The notes under the pieces are model-generated. The model was not told where the DNA came from and ran no database searches. It worked only from the letters and a program-made list of their open reading frames with translations. A program made the position numbers and the translations under genes. From assembly GCA_022820505.1 (NCBI GenBank), contig JAJEFK010000020.1:1-47568 (forward strand): a DNA stretch of 47,568 bases, given 5' to 3'. Position 1 is the stretch's first letter. Every line of letters begins with the position of its first letter. This document shows, piece by piece, positions 39,475 to 47,568 of the stretch. Origin of the DNA: Acidimicrobiia bacterium. Its GTDB lineage: Bacteria > Actinomycetota > Acidimicrobiia > Acidimicrobiales > Poriferisodalaceae.

Positions 39475-41652
39475 TCAGTCGTCGGCGGCTTCGAGGGCGT
39501 CGATGAGGTGGATGGAGATGTCGGCCACCTTGACCTCGTCGTCCTCGACGCCGTGGCCCTTTACGCCATCGTCGATCATGATGTAGCAGAACGGGCACGC
39601 AGTTGCGATGCGGTCGGCGCCGGTGTCGAGCAGCTCACGTGAGCGCTCGTCGTTGACCTTGGTGCCGATGGTCTCCTCCATCCACATGCGCGCCCCGCCG
39701 GCGCCGCAGCACATGCCCTTGGTGCCGTTGCGCGGTGCCTCCACGATCTCCACGCCGCCCAGGCTGCCGATGACGTTGCGGGGCGCCAGGTACACGTCGT
39801 TGTGGCGGCCCAGGTAGCACGAGTCGTGGTACACGACCCGCTCGTCCAGCCGCGCCTCCGACAGATCCAGGCGCCCGTCGGCCACGAGCTGCTCGAGGAA
39901 CTGGGCGTGGTGGATGACTTCCCAGTTCCCGCCGTACTGCGGGTACTCGTTGCGCAGCGTGTTGAAGCAATGCGGGCACTGGGTGATGACTTTGCGGACA
40001 CCCATGCCGTTCAGCGCTGCGATGTTCTCCGCCGCGAGCATCTGGAAGAGGTACTCGTTGCCCGATCGCCGAGCGCTGTCGCCGGTGCAGTTCTCGCCCG
40101 GGCCCAGGATGGCGAAGTCGACTCCGGCGCGCCGCAGCAGCTTGGCCGTGGCCACCGACACCCGGCGGTTCTTGTCGTCGAACGACCCGGCACAGCCCAC
40201 CCAGTAGAGATACTCGTGATCGAACGGGTCATCGGCGTCGACCACCTCCACATCGAGACCGTCGGCCCAGTCGGCCCGTTCGCCGTTGTTGAGGTTCCAG
40301 GGGTTGGCGTTGTTCTCCATGCCCCGGAACGCACCGCCCAGCTCGGCGGGGAACTCGCTCTCCATCAGCGTCAGGTAGCGGCGCATGTCGAGGATCTTGT
40401 CGAGGATCTCGATGTTGACCGGGCAGTTCTCGTCGCACGCCTTGCACGTCGTGCACGCCCAGAGCTCTTCGTGGGTGATCCGCTCGAACACCGAGTCCGC
40501 AGCCACGGTGATCTCGGCGTCGGTGCCGATCGGCGGCGTCACCCCGCCGTGCTCGCCGGTCGCGGCCATGATCTCGCCGGTCTTCAGCACGATCTCGCGG
40601 GGATCGAGCGGCTTGCCCGTGGCATGGGCCGGGCACACCGCAGTGCAGCGGCCGCACATGGTGCAGGCGTCAGTGTCGAGCAGCTGCTTCCAGGTGAACT
40701 CGTTCACCGTCGATACGCCGATGGTCTCGATGTCTTCGGCTTCCATCAGGTCGGGCACCATGCGCATGGCGCCCTTGGGGCGCTCACGGTCGCGCAGGTA
40801 CATGTTGAGCGGCGAGGTGAACATGTGCCGCAGCATGGTGATGGGCAGCATCACCAAGAAGGCCATGAAGCAGCCCACATGGGCGATCCACCACGCCTGG
40901 TGCCAGCCGCGGATGTTGGCGAGGCCGTCGAACGCTGCCGACAGCGGGTAGCCGATGAACGACCACTGCTCGTATGCCGGCCGGCCGTCGATCACGATGC
41001 GCATGGCCTCGGCCACGAACCCGGTGGCACCCAGCGCGGCGAGCACGATCAGGATCACCATGTGCTCTGGCCGCGACTTGATCCGGATGCGGTACGGGCG
41101 CGCGGCATACCGGCGCACGATCGCCCACACCGCTCCGACCAGGAAGATTGCTCCCGCCAAGTCGCCGACGAAGCTGAAGCCCTGGTAGGTGGGCCCCACG
41201 AGGAACTTCGCAGCCGTCGGCAGCTGGTGATTGATCTCGAGCGTGGTGGTGACGGCCAGCAGCACCAGGAATCCGTAATAGAGCAGTGCGTGCATCACGC
41301 CGGCGGCCGGATCGCGCAGCAGTGTCTGCATGAGCACGCCGCCGCGGTAGTCGTGCAGCCGCCGGCGGGCGTTGGACGCCGTGGTGGAGCGTCGATCGGG
41401 CGCGCCCCGCTGCCAGTTGCGCGTGCGCTGGGCGAAGTTCCATGCCCCGTAGACGATCAGCACGCACGTCAAGGCGTAGAACGCGAACTTGACCCCGCCC
41501 GGCACATTGCCGAACACTTCGCGATGCGCGGCGTCGGTGTCCTCGTGGAAGCCGAAGACGGCCGCGGCAATGCCCGACGCAGCGGTGATCGCTGCGAACG
41601 CGATACCGATGCCCAGTACGAGTTGGTGCGGTCGCAGAGGCGGCTTGCTCAC
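39475..41652 (-). CDS. membrane heterodisulfide-reductase-like (Fe-S)-binding protein
   Basis: The 725-residue protein has an N-terminal membrane domain of about five or six helices (to residue about 280) resembling the nitrate reductase gamma cytochrome b. Two ferredoxin-type cluster motifs follow (CTMCGRCTAVCP near 331, CTTCKACDENCP near 400), then two CCG domains with CAGSFD, CPHCFNTLRNE, HDSCYLGRHND and MCCGAGGARMW. This is the HdrDE/GlpC-like architecture found in actinobacteria, where it probably links menaquinone to a disulfide or other soluble donor. The start is GTG 41652. The exact redox partner is unknown. Confidence 0.88.
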   Translation of the reverse strand: MSKPPLRPHQLVLGIGIAFAAITAASGIAAAVFGFHEDTDAAHREVFGNVPGGVKFAFYALTCVLIVYGAWNFAQRTRNWQRGAPDRRSTTASNARRRLHDYRGGVLMQTLLRDPAAGVMHALLYYGFLVLLAVTTTLEINHQLPTAAKFLVGPTYQGFSFVGDLAGAIFLVGAVWAIVRRYAARPYRIRIKSRPEHMVILIVLAALGATGFVAEAMRIVIDGRPAYEQWSFIGYPLSAAFDGLANIRGWHQAWWIAHVGCFMAFLVMLPITMLRHMFTSPLNMYLRDRERPKGAMRMVPDLMEAEDIETIGVSTVNEFTWKQLLDTDACTMCGRCTAVCPAHATGKPLDPREIVLKTGEIMAATGEHGGVTPPIGTDAEITVAADSVFERITHEELWACTTCKACDENCPVNIEILDKILDMRRYLTLMESEFPAELGGAFRGMENNANPWNLNNGERADWADGLDVEVVDADDPFDHEYLYWVGCAGSFDDKNRRVSVATAKLLRRAGVDFAILGPGENCTGDSARRSGNEYLFQMLAAENIAALNGMGVRKVITQCPHCFNTLRNEYPQYGGNWEVIHHAQFLEQLVADGRLDLSEARLDERVVYHDSCYLGRHNDVYLAPRNVIGSLGGVEIVEAPRNGTKGMCCGAGGARMWMEETIGTKVNDERSRELLDTGADRIATACPFCYIMIDDGVKGHGVEDDEVKVADISIHLIDALEAADD

Positions 41653-41697
41653 GCTGGCGAAGTTAGCTGACGCCCCTGCGACGGGGCGGTGAGTGGT

Positions 41698-42129
41698 TCA
41701 GCCGTAGAGCTTGCGGTTCGCCTTGCGCAGGCGACCGGCCAGCTCCGACAGCAGCTTGTGGGCCACCGAGGGGGTGCTGTCGATGATGCCCTTCAGCTCC
41801 CGCCGCGACAGCATGATCGTCTCCATGTCGGTGGCAGCCACCACCGACGCGGTGCGCGGGCCGTCGTCAAAGAGCGCCATCTCGCCGATGGACTCACCCG
41901 GGCCGATCTCGGCGACCTTGCGCCCGTTGCGCCGGACCACTGCCGTGCCGTGCACGATCACGAAGGCATAGCCGGCCATCGCGCCGCCGCTGCCCTCCTC
42001 CACGATGTTGTCGCCGGCCGTGAAATCGACCTGCTCGGCCTTGCGTGCGATGTGTTGGAGTTCCTTCTTGCTGCAGTCGGAGAACAGATCAACTTCACGA
42101 AGACTCTCCGCACGATTCGCTACCGACAT
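41698..42129 (-). CDS. cyclic nucleotide-binding domain protein
   Basis: The 143-residue protein is a single CRP-like beta-roll: LFSDCSKKELQHIARKAE, VEEGSGGAMAGYAFVIVHGTAVV, then the phosphate-binding cassette IGEMALFDDGPRTASVVA with its R-T-A core. A C-terminal helix follows (LLSELAGRLRKANRKLYG). There is no HTH domain, so it is not a CRP-type regulator; such proteins may sense cAMP or act as adaptors. ATG 42129 has AAGGAG six bases upstream. It follows the Fe-S protein gene region in the same direction and is divergent from the PII gene. Confidence 0.88.
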   Translation of the reverse strand: MSVANRAESLREVDLFSDCSKKELQHIARKAEQVDFTAGDNIVEEGSGGAMAGYAFVIVHGTAVVRRNGRKVAEIGPGESIGEMALFDDGPRTASVVAATDMETIMLSRRELKGIIDSTPSVAHKLLSELAGRLRKANRKLYG

Positions 42130-42314
42130 ATCCCGCTCCTTGACGCCGTGGCCTGCTGCGCCGGGGCTGGCTGGCCCACAAGCGCCGGACCGTAGCATGC
42201 GCCCGGCCCCCAAGACGCGCCAGAGACTAGCGCCCGCCGCCCATTCATCGGGCAGGTTGCGTGCAATCGCCCCTGCGGCGTGCGACGCTAGGGAGGCTGA
42301 GCCGGGAGGGCGCA

Positions 42315-42668
42315 ATGGTTGAGGCCTCGGTTGCAATGGTGACAGCGGTCATCAAGCCACACCGGCTCGAGATGGTGCTCGAGGCGCTGCGGGATCTCGA
42401 CATCACCGGACTGACCGCGTCGGAGGTCCGGGGATTCGGCCGTCAGGGCGGCCACACCGAGACGTACCGGGGCACCGAGTACCACGTCGACTTCATTCCG
42501 AAGGTTCGCATCGAGGTGCTGGTGGCGACCGAGCTGGCTGAGCGGGTGGTGGATGCCATTGTCGAATCCACCCGTACTGAGCGCATCGGCGACGGCAAGG
42601 TGTGGGTCACCTCCGTCAACAGCGTGGTGCGGATCCGCACCGGCGAGCGGGGCATCGACGCCCTCTAG
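42315..42668 (+). CDS. PII family nitrogen-regulatory protein
   Basis: The 117-residue protein is a PII trimer subunit: VTAVIKPHRLEMVLEAL, TGLTASEVRGFGRQGG, the T-loop ETYRGTEYHVDFIPK with the tyrosine used for uridylylation or adenylylation, IEVLVATE, and GDGKVWVTSVNSVVRIRTGERG. It senses 2-oxoglutarate and adenylate charge in known members. GGGAGG lies just upstream of ATG 42315; ATG 42336 is also in frame. No amtB or glnD is adjacent, so glnB and glnK cannot be told apart. The 185-base gap to the divergent cNMP gene includes a GAGGCTGAGCC fragment shared with the 67-bp repeats. Confidence 0.92.
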   Translation: MVEASVAMVTAVIKPHRLEMVLEALRDLDITGLTASEVRGFGRQGGHTETYRGTEYHVDFIPKVRIEVLVATELAERVVDAIVESTRTERIGDGKVWVTSVNSVVRIRTGERGIDAL

Positions 42669-42679
42669 CCAGGCTTTGC

Positions 42680-43402
42680 TCAGCGGAGGTAGCGATACTC
42701 CACCGGCTGCGCTGTTGTGACTTGCAGGTTGGCGTCGAGCTCGTAGACGAGCGGTATGCCGGTGGGGATGTTGAGCTCGGCGATCTCGCTGTCGCCGATG
42801 CCGTCGAGATGCTTCACGAGTGCCCGCAGGCTGTTGCCGTGGGCCGCAATCAGGACGGTGCGGCCTGCACGGAGATCGGGCGCGATGCCGTCATCCCAGT
42901 AGGGCAGCAGCCTCGTCACGACATCGGCGAGACACTCGGTGCGCGGCACGGCGACCGCTGCGAGGTCGGCATAGCGCGGATCACCCGCGACGTCGAACTC
43001 GTGATCAGGGGGCATCGGCGGGGGAGGCACGTCGTAGCTGCGCCGCCAGACGTGGACCTGGTCGGCGCCGTGCCGTTCGGCCATCTCGGCCTTGTTCAAA
43101 CCGGTGAGCGCTCCGTAGTGCCGTTCGTTCAGCCGCCAGTGCCGCCGTACCGGCAGCCAGCCCCGGCCCATCGCGTCGAGCGTTGTGTTGGCGGTCTGGA
43201 TTGCACGCCGCAGGAGCGACGTGTGCACGACGTCGGGTTCGATGCCTGCCGCCAGGAGGGTGGCGCCGGCGTCACGGGCTTCCGCCTGCCCGTCGTCAGT
43301 CAGGCCGACGTCCCACCAGCCGGTGAAGCGGTTCTCAAGGTTCCAGGCGCTCTGGCCGTGGCGCAGGAGCACGAGGGTGTGCGTGTCGCTGGCCGGTGAC
43401 AT
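42680..43402 (-). CDS. gpmA: 2,3-bisphosphoglycerate-dependent phosphoglycerate mutase
   Basis: GpmA interconverts 3- and 2-phosphoglycerate in glycolysis. The 240-residue product has the catalytic [24 protein letters not shown] (read as RHGQSxWN and GW.DV.LT), [38 protein letters not shown] (read as motifs) and [16 protein letters not shown] with the second catalytic His. I chose ATG 43402 ([15 protein letters not shown]); the frame opens 12 codons earlier. It is convergent with the PII gene, with a gap of only 11 bases. Confidence 0.95.
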   Translation of the reverse strand: MSPASDTHTLVLLRHGQSAWNLENRFTGWWDVGLTDDGQAEARDAGATLLAAGIEPDVVHTSLLRRAIQTANTTLDAMGRGWLPVRRHWRLNERHYGALTGLNKAEMAERHGADQVHVWRRSYDVPPPPMPPDHEFDVAGDPRYADLAAVAVPRTECLADVVTRLLPYWDDGIAPDLRAGRTVLIAAHGNSLRALVKHLDGIGDSEIAELNIPTGIPLVYELDANLQVTTAQPVEYRYLR

Positions 43403-43459
43403 GGGCGTGCACGGTAGCCCGCTGCTTCGGCGCTTCAACCGGTAGCATGACTCAGAGAA

Positions 43460-43480
43460 GTTGCTAATGAAGCACTCAAC
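43460..43480. promoter_or_regulatory. HAIR-like HspR operator overlapping the dnaK promoter
   Basis: The half-sites GTTGCTA (43460-43466) and ACTCAAC (43474-43480) are separated by exactly 7 bases, as in the HspR HAIR element CTTGAGT-N7-ACTCAAG. The right half is 6/7 and the left 3/7. TTGCTA (43461-43466) with TATGCT (43484-43489) gives a -35/-10 pair spaced by 17, so a bound repressor would cover the promoter. HspR is encoded at the end of this operon. Confidence 0.6.
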
Positions 43481-43557
43481 TTATATGCTTCTTGCGACTA
43501 CCAATCTGCATTCCTGGCCAGTTGAGGCTGGGATATCTCACGATGAAAGGCACAGCG

Positions 43558-45375
43558 ATGCCCAAGGCTGTCGGAATTGACCTCGGAACCACGAACTCGG
43601 TGGTGGCTGCGATGGAGGGCGGCGAGCCCGCCGTCATTGCCAACGCCGAAGGCGACCGCACAACCCCGTCGGTGGTTGCCTTCGCCCGCAACGGCGAGGT
43701 GTTGACCGGCGAGGTCGCAAAGCGGCAGGCGGTCACAAATCCCGAGCGCACCATTGCCTCGGTCAAGCGGCACATGGGCACCACCTGGGGCAAGTCCATC
43801 GACGACAAGAACTACACGCCGCAGGAGATCTCGGCCCGAGTGCTGCAGAAGCTGAAGCTCGACGCCGAGCAGTACCTCGGCGACACGGTGACCGAGGCCG
43901 TCATCACCGTGCCGGCGTACTTCGACGACGCACAGCGCACCGCCACGACCGAGGCAGGCAAGATCGCCGGCCTCGATGTGCTGCGCATCATCAACGAGCC
44001 CACGGCCGCTGCGTTGGCGTACGGCCTCGACAAGGAAGCCGAGGACCAGACGATCCTGGTGTTCGACCTCGGCGGCGGCACGTTCGACGTGTCGGTGCTC
44101 GAGATCGGCGACGGCGTCTTCGAGGTGAAGTCCACCGCCGGTGACACCCATCTCGGCGGCGACGACTGGGATGCGGCTGTGGTCGCGTGGCTGGTGGCGT
44201 CGTTCAAGGGCGACCACGGGGTCGACTTGAGCACCGATGCAATGGCCGGCCAGCGTTTGCGGGAGGCGGCCGAGCAGGCCAAGAAGGACCTGTCGTCCAA
44301 GCAGACCACCCAGATCAACCTGCCGTTCATCACAGCGACCGACAGCGGCCCGCTCCACCTCGACTACGAGCTGAGCCGATCCAAGTTCGAAGAGCTGACG
44401 TTCGACCTGCTGAAGCGCTGCCGATCCCCCTTCGAACAGGCCATCAACGACGCGGGCCTGGCAAAGGCCGACATCGACCACGTCATCTTGGTGGGCGGCT
44501 CCACGCGCATGCCCGCCGTGCAGAAGCTGGTGACCGAGCTCACGGGCCGTGAGCCTCACAAGGGCGTGAATCCCGACGAGGTGGTCTCGGTGGGTGCAGC
44601 CATCCAGGCCGGCGTGCTCAAGGGCGATGTCACCGATGTGCTGCTGCTGGACGTCACACCGCTCAGCTTGGGCATCGAGACCAAGGGCGGCGTGATGACG
44701 CGCCTCATCGATCGCAACACCACGATCCCGACGCGCCGGTCGGAGATGTTCACCACTGCTGAAGACGGTCAGCCGTCCGTGGAGATCCACGTGCTGCAGG
44801 GCGAGCGGGAGATGGCGGCCGGCAACAAGACGCTGGGCAAGTTCCAGCTGGTGGGTCTGCCGCCTGCGCCGCGGGGCGTCCCGCAGATCGAGGTGGCGTT
44901 CGACATCGATGCCAACGGCATCGTGCACGTGTCCGCCAAGGACAGCGCGACCGGCAAGGAGCAGTCGATCACCATCACCGGGCAGTCGGCCATGTCGCCC
45001 GAGGAGATCGAGCGGATGGTCTCCGATGCCGAGGCGCATGCCGCGGAGGACGCCCGCCGGCGCGAAGAGGCCGAGATCCGCAACAACGCGGACACGCTCG
45101 TGTACCAGACCCGCAAGCTGCTCGATGAGCAAGGCGACAGTGTCTCCGCCGACGACAAGGAGCCCGTGGAGTCCGCGGTGGCTGCAGCGAGCGAGGCACT
45201 CGGGAGCGACGATCTCGACGCCATCCGCTCGGCCACCGAGACGCTCGCCGCCGCCAGCAGCGCGTTCAGCCAGAAGCTGTACGAGTCGGCGGCCGCGAAC
45301 ACCGCGACGGATGCCGAGGGCACCGGTTCTGACGACGATGTCGTCGACGCGGAGATCGTGGACGAGGAGAAGTGA
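43558..45375 (+). CDS. dnaK: molecular chaperone DnaK
   Basis: DnaK is the Hsp70 chaperone. The 605-residue product starts [21 protein letters not shown] and has [67 protein letters not shown] and the substrate-binding [18 protein letters not shown]. The C-terminal tail is acidic and ends [11 protein letters not shown], the usual co-chaperone-binding end. I chose ATG 43558 because AAAGG lies 7 bases upstream; ATG 43543 is also in frame. It opens dnaK-grpE-dnaJ-hspR and its stop overlaps grpE. Confidence 0.98.
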   Translation: MPKAVGIDLGTTNSVVAAMEGGEPAVIANAEGDRTTPSVVAFARNGEVLTGEVAKRQAVTNPERTIASVKRHMGTTWGKSIDDKNYTPQEISARVLQKLKLDAEQYLGDTVTEAVITVPAYFDDAQRTATTEAGKIAGLDVLRIINEPTAAALAYGLDKEAEDQTILVFDLGGGTFDVSVLEIGDGVFEVKSTAGDTHLGGDDWDAAVVAWLVASFKGDHGVDLSTDAMAGQRLREAAEQAKKDLSSKQTTQINLPFITATDSGPLHLDYELSRSKFEELTFDLLKRCRSPFEQAINDAGLAKADIDHVILVGGSTRMPAVQKLVTELTGREPHKGVNPDEVVSVGAAIQAGVLKGDVTDVLLLDVTPLSLGIETKGGVMTRLIDRNTTIPTRRSEMFTTAEDGQPSVEIHVLQGEREMAAGNKTLGKFQLVGLPPAPRGVPQIEVAFDIDANGIVHVSAKDSATGKEQSITITGQSAMSPEEIERMVSDAEAHAAEDARRREEAEIRNNADTLVYQTRKLLDEQGDSVSADDKEPVESAVAAASEALGSDDLDAIRSATETLAAASSAFSQKLYESAAANTATDAEGTGSDDDVVDAEIVDEEK

Positions 45376-45884
45376 CCGAGACCGAGACCGAGCTCGACCC
45401 GGCGGCGGAAGCAGTCGGCGAGAGCCCGGAAGATCTGGACCATCGAGAGGCTGAGCTGCAGTCTCAGCTCGAAGCCCTGACAGTTGAGCGAGACGACTAT
45501 CTCGACCAGTTGCAGCGCCAGCGGGCGGAATTCCAGAACTACCGGAAGCGAGTCGAAGCGGAGCGGCGCCAGCAGGTGGCTGCCGGCGTCAGCCGCTTGG
45601 TCGAGTCGCTGCTGCCGGTGCTCGATGGGTGCGACGCGGCCACTGCCCAAGGGCACGACGAAGTGGCCGCCGTGGGCCAGTCGCTCATGGTCGCCCTGGG
45701 CAAGGCGGGGCTCGAACGCATCGACTCCGTCGGGGAGCCGTTCGACCCCACCCAGCACGAGGCGGTGACGATCGAGGAGGCAGTCGACGACGCCCCTCAG
45801 ATTGTGGCGGCGGAGCTGCGAAGCGGATTCCGTTTCGACGGCCGTGTGCTGCGTGCTGCCATGGTCCAGGTGCGCGCGGGGTAG
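45372..45884 (+). CDS. grpE: nucleotide exchange factor GrpE
   Basis: GrpE dimers release ADP from DnaK. The 170-residue product has an acidic start, a long coiled coil ([22 protein letters not shown], read as part), [52 protein letters not shown] and a C-terminal beta-domain ending [14 protein letters not shown] 45372 overlaps the dnaK stop as GTGA, so it is translationally coupled to dnaK. It is followed after 9 bases by dnaJ. Confidence 0.95.
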   Translation: MTETETELDPAAEAVGESPEDLDHREAELQSQLEALTVERDDYLDQLQRQRAEFQNYRKRVEAERRQQVAAGVSRLVESLLPVLDGCDAATAQGHDEVAAVGQSLMVALGKAGLERIDSVGEPFDPTQHEAVTIEEAVDDAPQIVAAELRSGFRFDGRVLRAAMVQVRAG

Positions 45885-45893
45885 GCGGCCACG

Positions 45894-46877
45894 ATGGACC
45901 CGCGACGCGAGTGGTTCGAAACCGACTACTACGCGGCCCTGGGTGTCTCGCCCGACGCGTCGGACAAGGACATCACCAAGGCGTACCGGAAGCTCGCCCG
46001 CAAGCACCATCCGGATTCGAGCGCCGGCGACGAGGAACGCTTCAAGCAGATCTCCGCGGCGTACGACGTCATCGGCGATACCGAGAAGCGAGCCGCGTAT
46101 GACGAGGCACGCCGCATGGGGCCCGCGGGCTTCGGCCCGCAGATGGGCGGGTTCGCATCGGGGCCGGGCGGCTTCAGCATCCGCATCGAGGATCTCGGCG
46201 ATCTGGGCGGCATCTTCGGCAACCTCTTCGGCGACGGCCGAGGGAGGGCCGGCCGCGGCGGGCCCATGCCGATGCGCGGCCACGACCTCGAGACGCGGCT
46301 CGGCATCTCATTCCGCGATGCGGTCGCGGGAGCAGTCACGGAGGTGGCCGTGCCCGACGCATCGACGGGCGGCATGCGGAACGTCAAGGTGCGCATTCCC
46401 GCCGGGGTCGACGACGGCGGGCGGATCAGGCTCGCGGGCAAGGGTTCGCCGGGTTCGGGCGGGGGACCCAACGGCGATCTGTTCGTGCTGGTCGACGTGG
46501 CGCCGGACGCAGATTTCGGCCGTGACGGCCGCAACCTGACCATCAACGTGCCGATCACCTTTCCCGAGGCCGTCTTCGGCGCCGATGTCAAGGTGCTGGA
46601 TTTCGACGGGAACCCGGTGACGCTGCGTATCCCACCAGGAACCCCGTCGGGCAAGACCTTCCGGGTGCGCGGTCGCGGCGTCACCACTCGCCGCGGCACC
46701 GGCGACCTGCTGGTGAGCGTCGACATCGTGGTGCCGACGAAGCTGTCGTCTGCGGAGCAGGCGGCAATCGAGACGCTGCGCGACGTCACCGACTTCGAGG
46801 GAGGGACGGGCCGGCGACAGCGCGCGGCCGAGCCGGAACCGGCGACATTCGCCGACACCGCAGGAGCACAGCGATAG
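45894..46877 (+). CDS. DnaJ-family co-chaperone without zinc finger (CbpA-type)
   Basis: The 327-residue protein has an N-terminal J-domain ([32 protein letters not shown], read as motifs, with the HPD triad near residues 39-41) and a short Gly/Phe-rich region (about 75-115). It goes straight into the C-terminal peptide-binding domains ([73 protein letters not shown]). No CxxCxGxG repeats exist, so this is a type B (CbpA-like) J-protein in the place of canonical DnaJ. It stimulates DnaK ATPase through the HPD motif. Confidence 0.93.
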   Translation: MDPRREWFETDYYAALGVSPDASDKDITKAYRKLARKHHPDSSAGDEERFKQISAAYDVIGDTEKRAAYDEARRMGPAGFGPQMGGFASGPGGFSIRIEDLGDLGGIFGNLFGDGRGRAGRGGPMPMRGHDLETRLGISFRDAVAGAVTEVAVPDASTGGMRNVKVRIPAGVDDGGRIRLAGKGSPGSGGGPNGDLFVLVDVAPDADFGRDGRNLTINVPITFPEAVFGADVKVLDFDGNPVTLRIPPGTPSGKTFRVRGRGVTTRRGTGDLLVSVDIVVPTKLSSAEQAAIETLRDVTDFEGGTGRRQRAAEPEPATFADTAGAQR

Positions 46878-46907
46878 CAACCAGGGGACGAACCGAGGAA
46901 CACCGTC

Positions 46908-47327
46908 ATGAGCGAACAACCAAGGCGAACGCCATCTGCGTCCGAGCGCAACCGGGCGCTCTACGTCATCTCGGTGGCGGCCGAGCTCGCCGGTGTGCAT
47001 GCTCAAACGCTGCGGATCTATGAGCGCAAGGGCCTGCTGGCCCCCGCACGCACCTCCGGCGGCAGCCGCCGGTACAGCGACCGCGACATCGCGATGCTCA
47101 ACCGCATCAGCCAGCTCACCAGCGAAGGACTCAACCTGGCAGGCGTCAAGCGCGTGATGGATCTGGAGGAGCGCGTGGCGGCACTGGAGCGCAAGCTCGC
47201 CGACGTGCAAGCCGAGGCAGCCACGCTGGTGGCAGAGACGCACCGGCAGTACCGGCGTGACCTGGTGCCGCTGCCGCAGACCGATCTCATCAGGCGTCCC
47301 GGTGCGGGGCCGAACCCGCACGGCTGA
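46908..47327 (+). CDS. hspR: MerR-family heat-shock repressor HspR
   Basis: HspR represses dnaK and clpB operons by binding HAIR elements. The 139-residue product has a MerR-type winged helix: ALYVISVAAELAGVHAQTLRIYERKGLLAPART, SGGSRRYSDRDIAML and ISQLTSEGLNLAGVKRVM (read as motifs). A coiled coil follows (LEERVAALERKLADVQAEA). ATG 46908 follows dnaJ by 30 bases. It closes the dnaK-grpE-dnaJ operon, and HAIR-like sites lie upstream of dnaK and of the next gene, clpB, giving a feedback circuit with DnaK. Confidence 0.93.
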   Translation: MSEQPRRTPSASERNRALYVISVAAELAGVHAQTLRIYERKGLLAPARTSGGSRRYSDRDIAMLNRISQLTSEGLNLAGVKRVMDLEERVAALERKLADVQAEAATLVAETHRQYRRDLVPLPQTDLIRRPGAGPNPHG

Positions 47328-47359
47328 GGCAGTCATCCGTCAACCGTTGAATCAATAAA

Positions 47360-47380
47360 TCTGAGTCATTTATTATCAAG
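47360..47380. promoter_or_regulatory. HAIR-like HspR operator upstream of clpB
   Basis: The half-sites TCTGAGT (47360-47366) and TATCAAG (47374-47380) are separated by exactly 7 bases. Each matches 5 of 7 positions of the HAIR halves CTTGAGT and ACTCAAG. TTGAAT (47347-47352) with TATTAT (47371-47376) forms a promoter with 18-base spacing that the operator overlaps. The region is strikingly A/T-rich. Confidence 0.55.
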
Positions 47381-47402
47381 TTTTCTGCTAAGCTTGACAT
47401 CA

Positions 47403-47568
47403 TGAACAACGACGCAGATCCTCGCAGCCGTCCGCTGCCGTCCAGCCCGCTGACGCACAAGTGCCAAGAGGCGCTGGCATCGGCGGCAGCCGCCGCGCAG
47501 AGTCAGGGTCATCCCGAGATCACCCGGTTGCACCTGCTGGCGGCGCTCGTCTCCCAGCCAGAGGGCTT
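47403..47568 (+). CDS. clpB: ATP-dependent disaggregase ClpB, N-terminal fragment
   Basis: The frame from ATG 47403 runs off the window and encodes 55 complete codons. After a short polar leader it reads LTHKCQEALASAAAAAQSQG, then HPEITRLHLLAALVSQPEG, the first helices of the Clp N domain of ClpB/ClpA disaggregases. ClpB works with DnaK to rescue aggregates, and it follows hspR in many actinobacteria. No good ribosome binding site is visible; a HAIR-like operator lies just upstream. The body of the gene is beyond the window. Confidence 0.8.

Noticed and set aside
39802..41670. Open frame of 622 codons on the plus strand opposite the Fe-S protein
   Set aside because: The minus-strand protein has clear cluster motifs; the plus-strand product is His/Arg/Val-rich noise.
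43498..45132. Open frame of 544 codons on the minus strand opposite dnaK
   Set aside because: This is a familiar antisense shadow of dnaK; the product has no domain of its own and the sense frame is a complete Hsp70.

Overview
This is a high-G+C window from the replication-origin region of an actinobacterium. The evidence is F420-type luciferase-like oxidoreductases, a mycothiol-type maleylpyruvate isomerase fold, DUF3566, DUF5318, CarD, HspR/HAIR heat-shock control, a DciA-type protein between recF and gyrB, and a bifunctional-looking Dcd. A deep-branching class such as Acidimicrobiia fits, but that is inference. Gene order largely follows the mycobacterial chromosome around oriC, with local rearrangements.

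Layout. (1) 1-4.8 kb: two F420 oxidoreductase genes (one cut by the window edge), lgt, a mycothiol-type isomerase, an NAD(P)-binding oxidoreductase, tRNA-Ile and a DUF3566 membrane protein. (2) 4.8-14.4 kb, minus strand: TadE-like protein, gyrA, gyrB, dciA, recF, dnaN, a DnaA-box-bearing intergenic region (probable oriC) and dnaA. (3) 14.8-23.7 kb: rpmH-rnpA-yidD-yidC and a Jag_N-only gene; then a lower-G+C two-gene cassette of a GPP34 (GOLPH3-like)-cytochrome P450 fusion divergent from a DAF-36/Neverland-like Rieske oxygenase; then the KH-R3H half of Jag, an inverted rsmG, a perfect parS, parA and parB. (4) 23.8-31.3 kb, minus strand: cwlM-like gene, trxA, trxB, a small membrane protein, a membrane pseudokinase, degV, murJ and carD. 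(5) 31.4-39.4 kb: DUF5318, cca, a degenerate class A PBP, rpsF-ssb-rpsR-rplI, dnaB, a small membrane protein, tRNA-Gly and dcd. (6) 39.5-47.6 kb: a membrane heterodisulfide-reductase-like Fe-S protein, a cNMP-binding protein, a PII protein, gpmA, then dnaK-grpE-dnaJ-hspR and the start of clpB, with HAIR-like operators before dnaK and clpB.

How the genes work together. Regions 2, 3 and part of 5 hold initiation, replication and segregation (dnaA, dnaN, recF, gyrase, DciA, DnaB, SSB, ParABS) plus the YidC insertion pathway. Regions 4 and 5 carry an envelope set in which three proteins have lost catalytic residues: the CwlM-like amidase, the MurJ-neighbouring kinase and the PonA1-position PBP. 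They look like binding or regulatory proteins.

Most notable is the GPP34-P450/Rieske cassette placed between what look like the two halves of jag. It suggests an acquired, possibly membrane-targeted lipid- or sterol-oxidising module. Also notable: rnpA and the cwlM-like gene have no ATG, GTG or TTG upstream of their conserved N-terminal sequence, and each can start only at a CTG overlapping the stop codon of the gene before it. No CRISPR array, transposase or rRNA gene was seen.
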